Shown piece by piece: positions 1 to 9,465 of a stretch of DNA of 64,000 nucleotides; position 1 is the stretch's first letter, and every line of letters starts with the position of its first letter. This stretch comes from a bacterium. GTDB taxonomy: Bacteria; SZUA-79; Acidulodesulfobacterales; Acidulodesulfobacteraceae. The translations under genes and the position numbers were made by a program. The notes below the pieces were generated by a model. The model was not told the DNA's origin, searched no databases, and was given only the letters and a program-made list of their open reading frames with translations. The stretch is taken from assembly GCA_021784835.1 (NCBI GenBank), contig JAJYHI010000007.1:62001-126000 (forward strand), written 5' to 3'.

Positions 1-786
1 GAGGACGCGCTTAACGGCGACCCCGGAATTAAGGCGGTTTATATTCAGGCGTCAGAAACGTCCACGGGCGTTTACCATCCCGTAAAAGAAATTGCGGATA
101 TCGTTAAAAAAAGAGAAAATACCATTCTTATCGTTGACGCTATTACAGCTCTAGGAGTCGTCGATCTGCCTCAGGACGAATGGAAAATAGACGTAGTCGT
201 AACAGGTTCCCAAAAAGCGCTTATGCTTCCTCCCGGACTTGCTTTTGCTTCGCTCAGCGAAAAAGCATGGGGTTTTGTAGATAAATCCACCCTGCCCAAG
301 TATTATTTTAACTTTAAAAAAGAAAAAAAATCTTTGGAGAAGAACCAGAATGCCTATACGCCAAACGTTCAGCTTATAGTCGGCTTAAGGGAAGTTTTAA
401 GGGAAATTAAAGAAGAGGGGCTCGACAAAGTTTTCAAAAGGCATGCGAACCTTGCTAGCGCGACGAGGCAGGCCGTTCAGGCTCTCGGATTAAAACTTTA
501 TCCGGAAGATGTTCCCTCCAACGCTTTAACGGCGGTTTGGGCGCCGGAAGGAATTGACGCGGGAAAAATTACAAAACTTATCAGGGAAAAATATGGCATA
601 ACGATAGCCGGGGGACAAGATGCCGTAAAAGGCAAAATATTCAGGATAGCCCATTTAGGTTATGCGGGATGTTTTGACGTGATAACCGCCATTTCCGCTT
701 TAGAGGCGGTATTGAAAGAATTGGGCTATGAATTTGAAATCGGCAGCGGACTCAAAGCGGCACAAAAAGCACTTTTCGGCGCATAA
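1..786 (+). CDS. Class V aminotransferase (serine-pyruvate / alanine-glyoxylate type), 5' end missing
   Basis: The reading frame is open from base 1, so the N-terminal part lies outside the window. The visible part is the C-terminal two thirds of a fold-type I, PLP-dependent class V aminotransferase. An IVDAIT stretch supplies the aspartate that pairs with the cofactor ring, and GSQKAL holds the Schiff-base lysine (codon at 214-216), followed by the typical PPGLAF. The family moves amino groups between alanine or serine and glyoxylate or pyruvate. serA starts 42 bases downstream, so this enzyme may act as the phosphoserine aminotransferase of serine synthesis, as proposed for similar class V enzymes in lineages lacking SerC; this is inference from context. 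The family is certain, the substrate is not. Confidence 0.9.
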   Translation, partial: EDALNGDPGIKAVYIQASETSTGVYHPVKEIADIVKKRENTILIVDAITALGVVDLPQDEWKIDVVVTGSQKALMLPPGLAFASLSEKAWGFVDKSTLPKYYFNFKKEKKSLEKNQNAYTPNVQLIVGLREVLREIKEEGLDKVFKRHANLASATRQAVQALGLKLYPEDVPSNALTAVWAPEGIDAGKITKLIREKYGITIAGGQDAVKGKIFRIAHLGYAGCFDVITAISALEAVLKELGYEFEIGSGLKAAQKALFGA

Positions 787-828
787 GTTTTTAAATTAAT
801 ATTTTAATTTATCATAGGAGACGGATTA

Positions 829-2406
829 ATGTTTAAGGTTATCGTAAGCGATAAACTTTCCGGAGAGGGGATAGATATATTAAACAAAACCGGCAAAATC
901 CAGGTGGACGTCAAAACTGGATTGAAGCCGGAAGAGTTGAAAGAGATAATCGGCCAATATGACGGCATCGTCATCAGAAGCGCGACTAAACTTACCAAAG
1001 ACATTATAGAATCGGCAAAGAACCTCAAAGTTATCGGAAGAGCTGGCAGCGGTTTGGATAACGTCGATAAGGCGGCCGCGACGTCTGCCGGCATCGTCGT
1101 TATGAATACTCCCGGGGGCAATACCGTGACTACTGCCGAACTTACGTTTGGAATGCTTCTTGCCATGTCGAGGCATATACCGCAATCTTTTCTTTCTATT
1201 AGAGAAGGGAAGTGGGAAAAGAATAAATTTCAAGGCACTGAAGTTTACGGTAAAACGCTCGGCGTTATAGGAATGGGAAACATAGGGCAGGTGCTTTACA
1301 ACAGAGCAAAGTGCTTCGGAATGAACGTAATAGGATACGACCCGTTTTTATCTAAAGAAAAAGCCGGGGAACTCGAAATAAATCTGGCGAGTTTAGACGA
1401 AATATATGCAAAATCCGATTATATTAGCGTACATACGCCTTTGGCAAAAGAAACAAAAGGTATGATAAACAAGGAAACTATATCTAAAATGAAAGACGGG
1501 GTCAAGCTCCTTAATATCGCAAGGGGAGGAATAATAAACGAGAAAGACCTTTTCGAAGCCCTGAAATCCGGAAAAGTTTCCGCATGCGCGCTAGACGTAT
1601 TTGAAATCGAACCTCCCGTTAATAATCCTCTTTTAACTTTAGACAATCTTATCGCTACTCCGCATCTTGGAGCCTCGACCGAAGAAGCCCAGACAAACGT
1701 GGCGGTGGCAATCTGCCATCAAATCGCCGATTATCTTATAAGCGGGACGATAAAGAATGCCGTTAACGTTCCTTCGGTAACTAAAGAAGATGCCGGTATA
1801 ATAGGCCCTTATCTTAACCTCGGAGAAAAAATTGGAAAATTATTGGGCAGTATTACGAGCGGGGGCATAAAATCCATCAAGATAGATTATAACGGCATCG
1901 TTTCTTCGCATAATACGGGCGCTATAACTCCAAATGTTATTAAAGGCGTTCTTTATCCTCTTTTAGGCGAAGATATAAATTACGTTAATGCGCTGGAAAT
2001 CGCAAAAAAAAGAGGAATATCCGTTATAGAATCAAAATCCGACCAGGCGTTCGATTATACCAGCACGATTTCTATCTCTGCAACGACCGACATTAAAACA
2101 TTCGGTATTTCCGGAGCGATATTCGGCAAAAAAAATCCGTGGATAGTTAAAATCGACGATTATTCCATAGAGGCTATTCCCGAAGGACATATATTAATTA
2201 TATTTAATCTCGATAAGCCGGGCGTCATAGCCTCCATAGGAAAGGTTCTAGGTAAAAATAAAATTAATATAGCAAGAATGCATCTCGGAAGACATATGGA
2301 TAAGGCGATATCTATTCTGCAATTGGATTCAGCAGCCGACAATGCCGTAATTAACGAGCTTAAAGCAGAGCCAAATATAACCGAAGCTAAATATTTAGAA
2401 TTATAG
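829..2406 (+). CDS. serA: D-3-phosphoglycerate dehydrogenase
   Basis: Catalyses the first step of serine synthesis, oxidising 3-phosphoglycerate with NAD. At 525 residues it is the long form: a substrate-binding domain, a Rossmann domain with GMGNIGQ near residues 147-153, catalytic Arg (ARGG near 231), Glu (FEIEPP) and His (TPHLGAS near 278), an intervening domain, and a C-terminal ACT domain (residues about 450-525, HILIIFNLDKPGVIASIGKV) of the kind that mediates serine feedback inhibition. The ATG at 829 follows a good ribosome-binding site (TAGGAGA). It sits between the class V aminotransferase and hisZ, whose GTG start overlaps the serA stop codon by one base, so the genes are probably co-transcribed. 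Confidence 0.96.
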   Translation: MFKVIVSDKLSGEGIDILNKTGKIQVDVKTGLKPEELKEIIGQYDGIVIRSATKLTKDIIESAKNLKVIGRAGSGLDNVDKAAATSAGIVVMNTPGGNTVTTAELTFGMLLAMSRHIPQSFLSIREGKWEKNKFQGTEVYGKTLGVIGMGNIGQVLYNRAKCFGMNVIGYDPFLSKEKAGELEINLASLDEIYAKSDYISVHTPLAKETKGMINKETISKMKDGVKLLNIARGGIINEKDLFEALKSGKVSACALDVFEIEPPVNNPLLTLDNLIATPHLGASTEEAQTNVAVAICHQIADYLISGTIKNAVNVPSVTKEDAGIIGPYLNLGEKIGKLLGSITSGGIKSIKIDYNGIVSSHNTGAITPNVIKGVLYPLLGEDINYVNALEIAKKRGISVIESKSDQAFDYTSTISISATTDIKTFGISGAIFGKKNPWIVKIDDYSIEAIPEGHILIIFNLDKPGVIASIGKVLGKNKINIARMHLGRHMDKAISILQLDSAADNAVINELKAEPNITEAKYLEL

Positions 2407-3659
2407 TGAACAGAAAAAGCGCGATAATTCCTTCTCAGCCTCCGCCGGGCACAAGAGACTTCCTGCCTGCCGAGGCGGAATCTATAGATAGGATTTCCGG
2501 TATATTGCTCGAAGAATTTTCAAAATGGGGATACAATAAGGTCGTTACTCCAAGCGTAGATTTTTTAGACGTATTTTTGCCGAGCTCGGAGGCGTCGGAG
2601 TTGTTTAAGGTTGCCGATATAAGTACCGGAGAAATGCTTTCTTTTAGAAGCGATTTTACCCCGCAGATAGGCAGGCTCAGCTCGGCTTTAAGAAATTCCG
2701 CCGTTCTGCCTTATAAATTTTCTTACTGCGGTCCCGTTCTAAGGAATTTTGACCCTGTTCTTGGCAAGTCGCGGGAGGTCTGGCAAGTCGGAGCGGAATT
2801 AGTCGGGCCGGAAAGCCCCGAAAGCGATGCCGAACTTATAATAATGGGCATAGAAGCGCTAAGGCGGCTCAATATCAAAGATTTTAGCGTGGACATAGGA
2901 AATGTAGAATTTTTCAGAGGGATTGTTTCCGATATAAACAGGCTTGAAAGAAAAAAAATCGAAGAATTTATCCTTAGAAAAGATTCTTCCGGCTTAAATT
3001 CTTTTCTATCCAAAATATCTTTGCCAGACAGTAAGAAAGAAGCTATAAGCGAGCTGCCTTTTATATTCGGGGAAAAGTCCGTTATAAAACGGGCATGGAA
3101 AATGGCCGGAAACGAAATGTCGCAAAATGCCCTAGAAACTCTCGAGAGGGTCGTTTCTTATATAAAGTCATATAAGCTCGAAAGATATATTACGATAGAC
3201 TTAGGAGAGATAAGGGGATTAAATTATTATACCGGAACGATTTTCGAATGTTTCGCGCCACATGTCGGCTACGAGATTTTTGGGGGCGGCAGGTATAATA
3301 ATTTAATAGGCATGTTCGGCGATAATTGCGCGGGAGCCGGATTTGCTGTCAATTTAGACATACTTGTCGGATTTGCCGATTTTTTTAATCAAAATCGGAA
3401 AGACTTTCTTGTTTTCAATAAAACTTCCGATAAAAAATCCGAGGCAGAAATCGTTATGTTTTTGCGCAAAAATTGTTACGCGGTAGAATCTAATTTTATG
3501 AATTACGGATATTTGGAAGCTATACAATATATGAAGGAAAATAATATAAAAAATATTATTTATCTGAACGAAAACAAAATTCTGCTAAAAAATATCGATA
3601 CGAATAAAGAGAAATATTTTAAAACGGTTGACGATATCAAAAGGCATATTAAAAAATAG
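2406..3659 (+). CDS. hisZ: ATP phosphoribosyltransferase regulatory subunit (HisRS-like)
   Basis: A class II histidyl-tRNA-synthetase-like protein of 417 residues. Visible are PPGTRDFLP at the N terminus, a motif-2 region with RNFDP and GKSREVWQVGAELVG, and RGLNYYTGTIFE followed by GGGRYNNL. The last part after residue 330 is shorter and unlike the anticodon-binding domain of true HisRS, and this layout, directly before purA, is typical of HisZ. HisZ pairs with the short form of HisG to make the first enzyme of histidine synthesis and carries its feedback control; no hisG is in the window. The GTG start overlaps the serA stop codon. The alternative, a divergent HisS, is less likely but cannot be excluded without alignment. 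Confidence 0.82.
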   Translation: MNRKSAIIPSQPPPGTRDFLPAEAESIDRISGILLEEFSKWGYNKVVTPSVDFLDVFLPSSEASELFKVADISTGEMLSFRSDFTPQIGRLSSALRNSAVLPYKFSYCGPVLRNFDPVLGKSREVWQVGAELVGPESPESDAELIIMGIEALRRLNIKDFSVDIGNVEFFRGIVSDINRLERKKIEEFILRKDSSGLNSFLSKISLPDSKKEAISELPFIFGEKSVIKRAWKMAGNEMSQNALETLERVVSYIKSYKLERYITIDLGEIRGLNYYTGTIFECFAPHVGYEIFGGGRYNNLIGMFGDNCAGAGFAVNLDILVGFADFFNQNRKDFLVFNKTSDKKSEAEIVMFLRKNCYAVESNFMNYGYLEAIQYMKENNIKNIIYLNENKILLKNIDTNKEKYFKTVDDIKRHIKK

Positions 3660-3716
3660 CTTTAATATTTCCGATAAATTAATTAATTTAATTTTTAAAT
3701 ATAAATATAAGGATAT

Positions 3717-5018
3717 ATGAAAAAGAAAAATATTATAGTGGTCGGCCTTCAATGGGGAGACGAAGGCAAAGGTAAAATAGTGGATTTATTAGCCAAGGAT
3801 GCGGATATCATAGCCCGCTATCAAGGCGGAAATAATGCAGGACACACCGTAGTGAACGGAGATTTAAGCCTTGTATTCAGGCTTGTTCCGTCCGGAATAT
3901 TGAACGATAAAAAGATTTGCATTCTGGGCAACGGCGTCGTAATCGACCCTGCGGTTTTATTTGAAGAACTCGACGCTTTAAAAAACATAGGAATAGGCAT
4001 TAAAGACAGATTTTTCATTTCATACAAGTCTCATATTATAATGCCTTATCATAAAAGATTGGATATAGCGAGGGAACGGCTGAGAGGCGCGGGGATGATA
4101 GGCACCACGGGAAGAGGAATAGGCCCCACATACGAAGATAAGGTGGCGAGGCTTGGAATCCGCGCCATAGATTTGCTTGACAGAAATTTATTATACGCAA
4201 AAATTGTTCTGAGCTTAAAGGAGAAAAATTATCTTTTTAAAAATGTTCTGGGCGAAAATATTTTTAATCCGGATGATTTAATAGAAGAATATTTGGTTTA
4301 CGGCGAAAAAATGAAAGAGTTTTTGATAGATTCTTCCGCTTTTATAAACGAAAAAATCAACGACGGTTTTAATATTATGCTTGAAGGCGCTCAGGGAACG
4401 TTTCTCGATGTCGACCACGGTACTTATCCTTACGTTACTTCATCTAATACCGTAAGCGGTTCCGCCCTTTCCGGCGTCGGTTTGGGCCCAACGAATATCG
4501 ACGAAGTAATAGGCATAACGAAGGCTTACACCACAAGAGTAGGAGAAGGCTCTTTTCCTACTGAACTTAAAGGGGGAAAAGGCGATTTAATAAGGGACAA
4601 AGGCGAGGAATTCGGTTCCGTTACGGGAAGGCCGAGACGATGCGGCTGGTTTGACGTCAATTTAATTAAAGAGGCAAAGCGTTTAAACGGAGCCACGGGT
4701 ATGGCGGTAACAAAGCTCGACGTTTTATCTGGATTGAAAAAAATAAACATATGTACGGGTTATATGTTAAAAGGTTCCTTTATCGACCATCTTCCTTATT
4801 CGCATGCAGATTATTCGGAAACCGTTCCTGTTTATCAAGAAATGTCCGGCTGGGAGGGCAATATATCCGATATAAAATCACTCAAAGACCTCCCCGTTAA
4901 TTCACAGAAATACATTTTTAAAATAGAGGAATTGACCGGTTTGCCTATTAACATCGTATCTATCGGCAAAGAAAGAAATCAAACTATAATCTTAAAGAGC
5001 ATATTGCGGGAAGGCTGA
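3717..5018 (+). CDS. purA: Adenylosuccinate synthetase
   Basis: Joins IMP and aspartate with GTP to form adenylosuccinate on the way to AMP. The N terminus has the family P-loop-like GLQWGDEGKGK (residues 10-20) with the catalytic Asp. NNAGHTV supplies the catalytic His, TGRGIGPTYEDK and EGAQGTFLDVDHGTYP follow, and TGRPRRCGWFD is the late signature. The length of 433 residues is normal. It lies 57 bases after hisZ, as in many proteobacteria. The next gene begins with a TTG directly after the stop codon, so transcription probably continues. Confidence 0.97.
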   Translation: MKKKNIIVVGLQWGDEGKGKIVDLLAKDADIIARYQGGNNAGHTVVNGDLSLVFRLVPSGILNDKKICILGNGVVIDPAVLFEELDALKNIGIGIKDRFFISYKSHIIMPYHKRLDIARERLRGAGMIGTTGRGIGPTYEDKVARLGIRAIDLLDRNLLYAKIVLSLKEKNYLFKNVLGENIFNPDDLIEEYLVYGEKMKEFLIDSSAFINEKINDGFNIMLEGAQGTFLDVDHGTYPYVTSSNTVSGSALSGVGLGPTNIDEVIGITKAYTTRVGEGSFPTELKGGKGDLIRDKGEEFGSVTGRPRRCGWFDVNLIKEAKRLNGATGMAVTKLDVLSGLKKINICTGYMLKGSFIDHLPYSHADYSETVPVYQEMSGWEGNISDIKSLKDLPVNSQKYIFKIEELTGLPINIVSIGKERNQTIILKSILREG

Positions 5019-5861
5019 TTGCATTGCGGGCAATTTTTAAATATGGCGTCGTCGCCTGATTATTCTCCCGATATACGCTTTATGGCTTTTCAATCATACC
5101 TGACTGCTCCTCATCTTTTTGGGCAGTTAAACGGACTGAATTATTCTTTTGCCGGTAAAACTGTGGCCGATATAGGCACCGGTTTAGGAATATTGGCATA
5201 TCTTCTTAAGGATAAAAATGCCCTGAAGATTGTCGGCATAGATATAAATAAAAGTTTTCTAAAAGCCGCGCGGCATTTAATAAAAGATAAAAATACCGGT
5301 TTTATAAATGCAAACGGTTTTAAAATACCGGTTAAAGATTGCATATTCGATATTGTTTTTGCAAGATATGTTTTTCAGCATATAAACTTGTCCGGCGATT
5401 TTATTTCCGAAATAAAAAGAGTGCTTAAGCCCGGCGGATTATTGGCGGTAATCGACATAGAAGACGATTTAAATATTTCTTATCCAGATTTGCCGGAAAG
5501 CACAAAAAATTTATTTAGGATTTATTCGGAATATCAGAAGGAACAGGGAGGAGATAGATTTATCTCAAAAAAAATACCGGCTTTTTTATCTTCCGCAGGC
5601 TTTGAAGATATAGAATTAAATCCATGCACCGCCGTTTTTTTTAAAGGAAAAGACGACGGTTTAAACTCCGCCGCATTGAAAAATGCTTTCTTATTAGTTC
5701 AAAATGAATTAGGGCTCGTAAAAAAAAATCTTTTAGACGATAAATTCATCGGCCCTGCCGAATTCCATAAAGGCTTAAACGACTATTTTAAGTTCTTAAA
5801 TATGGAAAATAATTTATTTATTTCTAAAACAGAATTCATAATTACCTGTAAGAAAAATTAA
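5019..5861 (+). CDS. Class I SAM-dependent methyltransferase of unknown substrate
   Basis: A methyltransferase-11 type domain is clear: motif I VADIGTGLG near residue 50, the acidic ribose-binding residue in IVGIDIN, a motif-III/IV region FDIVFARYVFQHI, and post-motif LKPGGLLAVID. The remainder (about 170-280) has no motif I recognise. The TTG at 5019 abuts the purA stop codon; the internal ATG at 5043 (residue 9) is an equally good start. The ABC-2 permease gene begins at the base after this stop codon, so the two are translationally close and may share a pathway, but nothing in the sequence names the substrate. Confidence 0.75.
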   Translation: MHCGQFLNMASSPDYSPDIRFMAFQSYLTAPHLFGQLNGLNYSFAGKTVADIGTGLGILAYLLKDKNALKIVGIDINKSFLKAARHLIKDKNTGFINANGFKIPVKDCIFDIVFARYVFQHINLSGDFISEIKRVLKPGGLLAVIDIEDDLNISYPDLPESTKNLFRIYSEYQKEQGGDRFISKKIPAFLSSAGFEDIELNPCTAVFFKGKDDGLNSAALKNAFLLVQNELGLVKKNLLDDKFIGPAEFHKGLNDYFKFLNMENNLFISKTEFIITCKKN

Positions 5862-6635
5862 ATGAAATCAGAACTGCGTGCTTTTATCGCAATAAATAAC
5901 AGAGAGATTTTGAAATTTATAAGGCAAAAGTCAAGGCTCGTTACCGACCTTTCCAGGCCGGTTATCTGGCTTTTGTTTGTAGGTTTCGGTATTTCCACCA
6001 TGGTTAAGATTAAAAGCGGCTCTTACATGCAGTTCATTTTTCCGGGCATATTGGTCATGACCGTTCTTTTCAGGTCCATCTTTTCTTCCATATCGATTAT
6101 ATGGGACAGAGAATTCGGCGTGCTCAAAGAAATACTCGTTTCTCCGATTTCAAGAAAAACTTTTGTTCTGGCAAAAATCACGTCCGGAGGCATTGTAAGC
6201 ACGTTTCAGGCAATTATAATGCTGGCGTTCGCGCCTTTTCTTGGAATTAAACTGACTGCCGGCGTTATAGCGCTAACCGTTCTGTCCCTTTTTCTTATTT
6301 CGTCCGCCATTACCGCATTCGGAATAGTTATAGCTTCGAGAATGACGTCTTTTGAGGGCTTCAATTCAATCATAAATCTGATAGTCCAGCCGATGTTCTT
6401 TGTAAGCGGCGCGCTTTATCCTATAAAAAGATTCCCCTTATTTTTAAAAGTCCTTGCCTATATTAATCCTATAACATATTCCGTAGATTTGTTAAAATAT
6501 ATTCTTTTTTATGATAAAAACGTGAGGCTTTTCATACCCGAAACCCCTGTTTTCATAGATTTTATCTTCATTTTATTATTTTTAGTTTTAATGGTTTTTC
6601 TTTCCAACTATTTCTTCGAAAGAGAGGATAATTGA
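5862..6635 (+). CDS. ABC-2 type transporter permease subunit
   Basis: A 257-residue inner-membrane protein with about six hydrophobic segments. The ABC-2 pattern is visible: an amphipathic start, WLLFVGFGI as the first helix, then WDREFGVLKEILVSPISR, the conserved cytoplasmic loop that contacts the ATPase, then FVSGALYPI and a final helix before the charged C terminus. Such permeases (DrrB/NodJ/YadH type) export lipids, drugs or polysaccharide. The partner ATPase is not next to it: upstream is a methyltransferase, downstream a phosphodiesterase-like protein. It must pair with an ATPase encoded elsewhere, or the locus has lost it. Confidence 0.85.
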   Translation: MKSELRAFIAINNREILKFIRQKSRLVTDLSRPVIWLLFVGFGISTMVKIKSGSYMQFIFPGILVMTVLFRSIFSSISIIWDREFGVLKEILVSPISRKTFVLAKITSGGIVSTFQAIIMLAFAPFLGIKLTAGVIALTVLSLFLISSAITAFGIVIASRMTSFEGFNSIINLIVQPMFFVSGALYPIKRFPLFLKVLAYINPITYSVDLLKYILFYDKNVRLFIPETPVFIDFIFILLFLVLMVFLSNYFFEREDN

Positions 6636-6661
6636 TTGAATTCCTAATTTAAAATAAAAAT

Positions 6662-8341
6662 ATGAAAATTAGTTTTTTAAATATTTTCAAAAAATCTATA
6701 AGAAAAATAAAAGTTAAAAAACCGGTCGAAAAGAAAGGTTTTGTGATATTTCAAATCGACGGTCTTTCGTACGAAGCCGCAAAAAAAGCCTTATCGTTAA
6801 ATTTAATGCCTCATTTAAAAAAAATTATCAAGTCGGGCGGCTTTTCTTTTGAAAAATATTTTACCGGAGTCCCTAGCGATACGCCATTTTTTCAGGCTGG
6901 ACTTTTATACGGAAACAACGACGATATACCGGGATTCAGGTGGATAGAAAGAGAAACCGGAGAGGAGATAATATTCAAAAATCCTGAAAGCGCGGGACGC
7001 ATAGAAGAATTGCTCGCAAAAAAAAACCGCGGCCTTTTAAGAGGCGGTTCAAGTTACGTGAATCTCTTTTCGGGCGGCGCATCGCGTTCTACTTTTACCC
7101 TTTCTACTTTTTCCATCCGCTACCTGTTTAAAAAAAAGGTTAGGAATTTCGACATTTTCGTGATATTCGTATTTCATATATTAACGTTAGTTAAGACATT
7201 TTTTTATGTATTTTTCGAAGCCTTATTTGAGATAGGAGAGAGGATAATCGATTTCGTAAAAAAAAGGGAAGTCCGTCCGGAGGGTTTTTTCCCTTTCGCT
7301 AGAGCCATGTCTAACGTCATATTTAAAGAAATAGAAACATTTGGGGCGATAATGGATATATCCCGTTCAGTTCCGTCTATATATCTCGATTACATAGGCT
7401 ACGACGAGCTGTCGCACCATAGAGGCCCTTATTCTTTTAGCGCGTTAAGAACGTTAAAAGCCATAGACAGAAAAATATATCATATTTATAAGGCAATTTC
7501 TATAGCAGAAAGAAAATACGATTTATTTATTATATCCGACCATGGACATACTCCGTCCACGCCGTTTTTAAAATTGAATTTAAACAAAAACCTGAAATTC
7601 ATCATAGAAGATTATATTAAAAAAGACGGTACTAGTATTTTCGAATTCGATACGGGTTATAACGCGGTCTTCAGGAGGCTATTTTTATACGCCGGAGATT
7701 TTTTTAAAAAAGGTACATGCAATAAAATCTTCAATAAATTTTTCGGGCGGATTGAATTGCGCAAAGAATCCAAATTTGACGAAAGGTTAAGCTGGGAAAT
7801 AGATAAAATTATATATATTATGGATTCGGGGCCTATGGCAAATATATACTTTTCGGGTAAAATTTTAAGAATGACCGTCAAAGAAGTGGAAAAAAAATTC
7901 CCCGGATTAATCGATATGCTTGCAAATACTAAAGGAATAGGATTTATCGCGGGGATATCCGATGGCGGGGAAACCGTCATATACGACAAAGATTCGGGAA
8001 AATTCCGGAAATTATTCGATTTCTTAAATGATTCCGGAAATTTAAATCTTACGATTAAGCATGTAATAGACGATTATAAAAATAAAGAAAAAATGAACGG
8101 CGCGTTTTTATCTGTGGAAAGATTCTGTAAATTTAATAATTCTGGAGATTTAATATTATTCGGAGAATATGACGGTAAAAATATAATTAATTTTGAAAAT
8201 CAAATGGGCGCCCACGGAGGAATAGGCGGAGAGCAAAATGTTCCTTTTGCGGTATGGAGAAACGACATTCCCTTTGATTTCGCGACGGTTAATAATTCTT
8301 GTAAAATTTATGAATTTCTGTATAATAATTATAAGCCTTAA
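6662..8341 (+). CDS. Alkaline-phosphatase-superfamily hydrolase with a membrane-like insert
   Basis: A 559-residue protein of the nucleotide pyrophosphatase/phosphodiesterase group. Metal- and substrate-site motifs can be followed in order: FQIDGL (first Asp), GVPSDTPFFQ (candidate Thr nucleophile), YDELSHHRG (Asp and His), SDHGHTPSTP (Asp-His) and, near the end, GAHGGIGGEQ (last His). Between about residues 155 and 205 lies a strongly hydrophobic segment, FVIFVFHILTLVKTFFYVFF, which could anchor it in the membrane. No signal peptide is visible at the basic N terminus. The ATG at 6662 lies 26 bases after the permease gene. Substrate unknown; a phosphodiester or phosphoglycerol headgroup would fit the family. 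Confidence 0.72.
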   Translation: MKISFLNIFKKSIRKIKVKKPVEKKGFVIFQIDGLSYEAAKKALSLNLMPHLKKIIKSGGFSFEKYFTGVPSDTPFFQAGLLYGNNDDIPGFRWIERETGEEIIFKNPESAGRIEELLAKKNRGLLRGGSSYVNLFSGGASRSTFTLSTFSIRYLFKKKVRNFDIFVIFVFHILTLVKTFFYVFFEALFEIGERIIDFVKKREVRPEGFFPFARAMSNVIFKEIETFGAIMDISRSVPSIYLDYIGYDELSHHRGPYSFSALRTLKAIDRKIYHIYKAISIAERKYDLFIISDHGHTPSTPFLKLNLNKNLKFIIEDYIKKDGTSIFEFDTGYNAVFRRLFLYAGDFFKKGTCNKIFNKFFGRIELRKESKFDERLSWEIDKIIYIMDSGPMANIYFSGKILRMTVKEVEKKFPGLIDMLANTKGIGFIAGISDGGETVIYDKDSGKFRKLFDFLNDSGNLNLTIKHVIDDYKNKEKMNGAFLSVERFCKFNNSGDLILFGEYDGKNIINFENQMGAHGGIGGEQNVPFAVWRNDIPFDFATVNNSCKIYEFLYNNYKP

Positions 8342-8384
8342 TTTTTTCATATAAATAATAATGCCGTAAAAATATATATAGCCT

Positions 8385-9464
8385 ATGTCCGAATTAAGAC
8401 AAGACCCTACCACCAGAGAATGGGTTATAATAGCTACGGAAAGAAGAAGGAGGCCGCATGAATTCGGCGGCGCTTTTTTATCGAAAAAAGAAAACGACCG
8501 GGATATTCAAGAATATTCGAAAGATTGTCCTTTTTGTTCCGGAAACGAATATCTTTCGCCGCATGAAACGGCATCTTACAGGACATACGGAACAAGCCCC
8601 AATTCAAAAGGTTGGTGGGTTAGGTCCATTCCAAACAAATTTCCAGCCCTTTCCCTAAATATAGAAAACGATGCTTCTTTATATGAAGGCGCAAGGGGCG
8701 GCGTTAATACAGATTTTACCGGTTATTTTTTCCCGAGGGCTACGGAGGTTTTCAGAACTAAGCCTGGGCTGGGAGCGCACGAAGTCGTCATAGATACTCC
8801 TAAACATAACGAAAAGCTCCCCTTTTTTTCGGATAAGCAGATACAGGAATTATTTTTAATGTACAGGGAAAGATACATGGATTTACATGTCAATCCCAAG
8901 TTTAAATATATTATAATATTTAAAAATAACGGAGCCAACGCCGGAACTTCCATTGCTCATTCCCATTCGCAAATTATCGCCACGCCCATAATTCCGTTAA
9001 CTTTAAGAAATAATATCTCGCAGGCAAGATTTTATTACGACGAGGTAGGAAGGTGTATTTTTTGCGATATGATACAGTCGGAAATAGTGGACGGAAGACG
9101 CATTATACTGCAGACCGACGATTTTATAGTTTTCCATCCGTTTGCTTCGACCAGTCCTTTTGAAACATGGATAATGCCCTTATACCACGAGCCTTGTTTT
9201 TCCAACGCTTCTATCGATAAAATTAAAGCTCTCGCTATCATCGTAAAAAAAGTTATTAACGGCATGTTTAACGCTTTAAACGACCCGGATTATAATTTTT
9301 TATTCAATAATCCGCCCATAGCAGACGAAAAAGAGAATTATTATCACTGGAGTTTAAGGATTATCCCGAGGCTTACTATGAAAGCGGGTTTCGAAATAGG
9401 GACGGGCATGTCGATAAATACGGCAATCCCGGAAGAGACGGCCGAATTTATGAGGGGGTTTTAA
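8385..9464 (+). CDS. galT: Galactose-1-phosphate uridylyltransferase
   Basis: A HIT-superfamily nucleotidyl transferase that exchanges UMP between UDP-glucose and galactose-1-phosphate. It opens with MSELRQDPTTREWVIIA and has CPFC for the first zinc site, the catalytic HSHSQ at residues 192-196, a second CIFCDM pair, and HWSLRIIPR near the end. The length of 359 residues is normal. No galK or galE is adjacent. The last codons, ATG AGG GGG TTT TAA, place an AGGGGG run directly before TTTTAA; the next gene (HAD) is in the +1 frame and has no standard start codon, so the 3' end may take part in the unusual expression of its neighbour. Confidence 0.93.
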   Translation: MSELRQDPTTREWVIIATERRRRPHEFGGAFLSKKENDRDIQEYSKDCPFCSGNEYLSPHETASYRTYGTSPNSKGWWVRSIPNKFPALSLNIENDASLYEGARGGVNTDFTGYFFPRATEVFRTKPGLGAHEVVIDTPKHNEKLPFFSDKQIQELFLMYRERYMDLHVNPKFKYIIIFKNNGANAGTSIAHSHSQIIATPIIPLTLRNNISQARFYYDEVGRCIFCDMIQSEIVDGRRIILQTDDFIVFHPFASTSPFETWIMPLYHEPCFSNASIDKIKALAIIVKKVINGMFNALNDPDYNFLFNNPPIADEKENYYHWSLRIIPRLTMKAGFEIGTGMSINTAIPEETAEFMRGF

Positions 9465-9465
9465 A

